This document shows, piece after piece, positions 61,647-61,766 of a stretch of 61,766 nt of DNA. Under the pieces are notes generated by a model. It did not search any database and was not told where the DNA came from. It saw only the letters and a program-made list of their open reading frames with translations. The DNA comes from an uncultured Mucilaginibacter sp. Lineage in GTDB: Bacteria > Bacteroidota > Bacteroidia > Sphingobacteriales > Sphingobacteriaceae. The translations under genes and the position numbers were made by a program. The stretch spans positions 1 to 61,766 of the forward strand of contig NZ_CAMLOV010000008.1 in assembly GCF_946481715.1 (NCBI RefSeq). The letters are read 5' to 3'. Each line of letters opens with the position of its first letter. Positions within the stretch are counted from its first letter, which is position 1.

Positions 61647-61766
61647 ATGAGTACGGATCAATATGTGATCGGGGTCGACTACGGGTCAGACTCTGTCCGC
61701 TCTGTGATTGTAAACGTTGCGGACGGACAAGAACTTGCTTCCTCGGTATTTAACTACCCCCGCTGG
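61647..61766 (+). CDS. araB: Ribulokinase, 5' end only
   Basis: 40 codons run off the window edge. The sequence [19 protein letters not shown] followed by [21 protein letters not shown] matches the FGGY-kinase ATP phosphate-binding start ([10 protein letters not shown]) and the ribulokinase-specific follow-on. It phosphorylates L-ribulose in arabinose catabolism. It is probably the first gene of an arabinose operon continuing beyond the window; type II arabinogalactan degradation by the PUL upstream could supply arabinose, but the distance makes this speculative. Confidence 0.88.
   Translation, partial: MSTDQYVIGVDYGSDSVRSVIVNVADGQELASSVFNYPRW

Overview
The window looks like a chromosomal segment of a soil or plant-associated Bacteroidota of the Sphingobacteriaceae type (Mucilaginibacter/Pedobacter-like). 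Signs are a SusC/SusD polysaccharide utilisation locus (PUL) with a hybrid two-component regulator, lipoproteins with SC-KK signal ends, TonB receptors with carboxypeptidase-like N-domains, HxlR and NIPSNAP families, and promoters of the Bacteroidota form TTG-N20-TAnnTTTG. The taxonomy is inferred from gene content only.

Layout. 1-447: 5' part of a PKD-domain protein. 673-3696: a lipoprotein divergent from a sigma factor / membrane TPR / RDD operon. 3729-7584: a hypothetical gene, crtB-idi (isoprenoid/carotenoid), a MarR regulator, and a divergent HxlR regulator / NAD(P)-binding protein pair. 7853-29677: a minus-strand PUL reading HTCS regulator, FG-GAP/ASPIC lipoprotein, vanadium-haloperoxidase-like protein, SusC, SusD, GH5 plus ricin-type lectin, GH30, GH2, GH35. 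The enzymes suggest a beta-galactan or type II arabinogalactan substrate (inference). 30157-32377: tRNA-Lys, tRNA-Leu(CAG), tRNA-Leu(GAG), a broken tRNA-Leu copy and two small secreted-protein genes. 32431-37070: a frameshifted universal-stress-protein (USP) remnant, an L,D-transpeptidase, a lone receiver and an M28 peptidase. 37411-40559: a TonB receptor and an NTF2-like protein. 40940-50174: a nine-gene block fumC-porin-DASS permease-lipoprotein-sdhC-sdhA-sdhB-DUF6544-usp. 50377-54092: a USP, a lipoprotein with one haem-c motif, and a secreted unknown. 54220-54680: three structurally odd tRNA genes (Gln UUG, Ile UAU, Pro UGG) behind a short leader ORF and a terminator hairpin. 54843-61391: Pmp3-like protein, membrane protein, hybrid sensor kinase, NIPSNAP protein and small genes. 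61647-61766: start of araB.

Themes. Three CRP/FNR-type dyads (TGA-N6-TCA) lie before the L,D-transpeptidase, the fumC-sdh operon and the USP, at spacings of about -62, -42 and -41 from predicted start sites, which suggests one redox or energy regulon. Within the PUL, a terminator-like hairpin between GH5 and GH30 and a 13-bp hairpin between SusD and GH5 suggest stepped expression. The least conventional element is the leader-terminator-tRNA cluster at 54220-54680: the leader's codons AUA, CAA and CCC/CCG are those the three downstream tRNAs would read.
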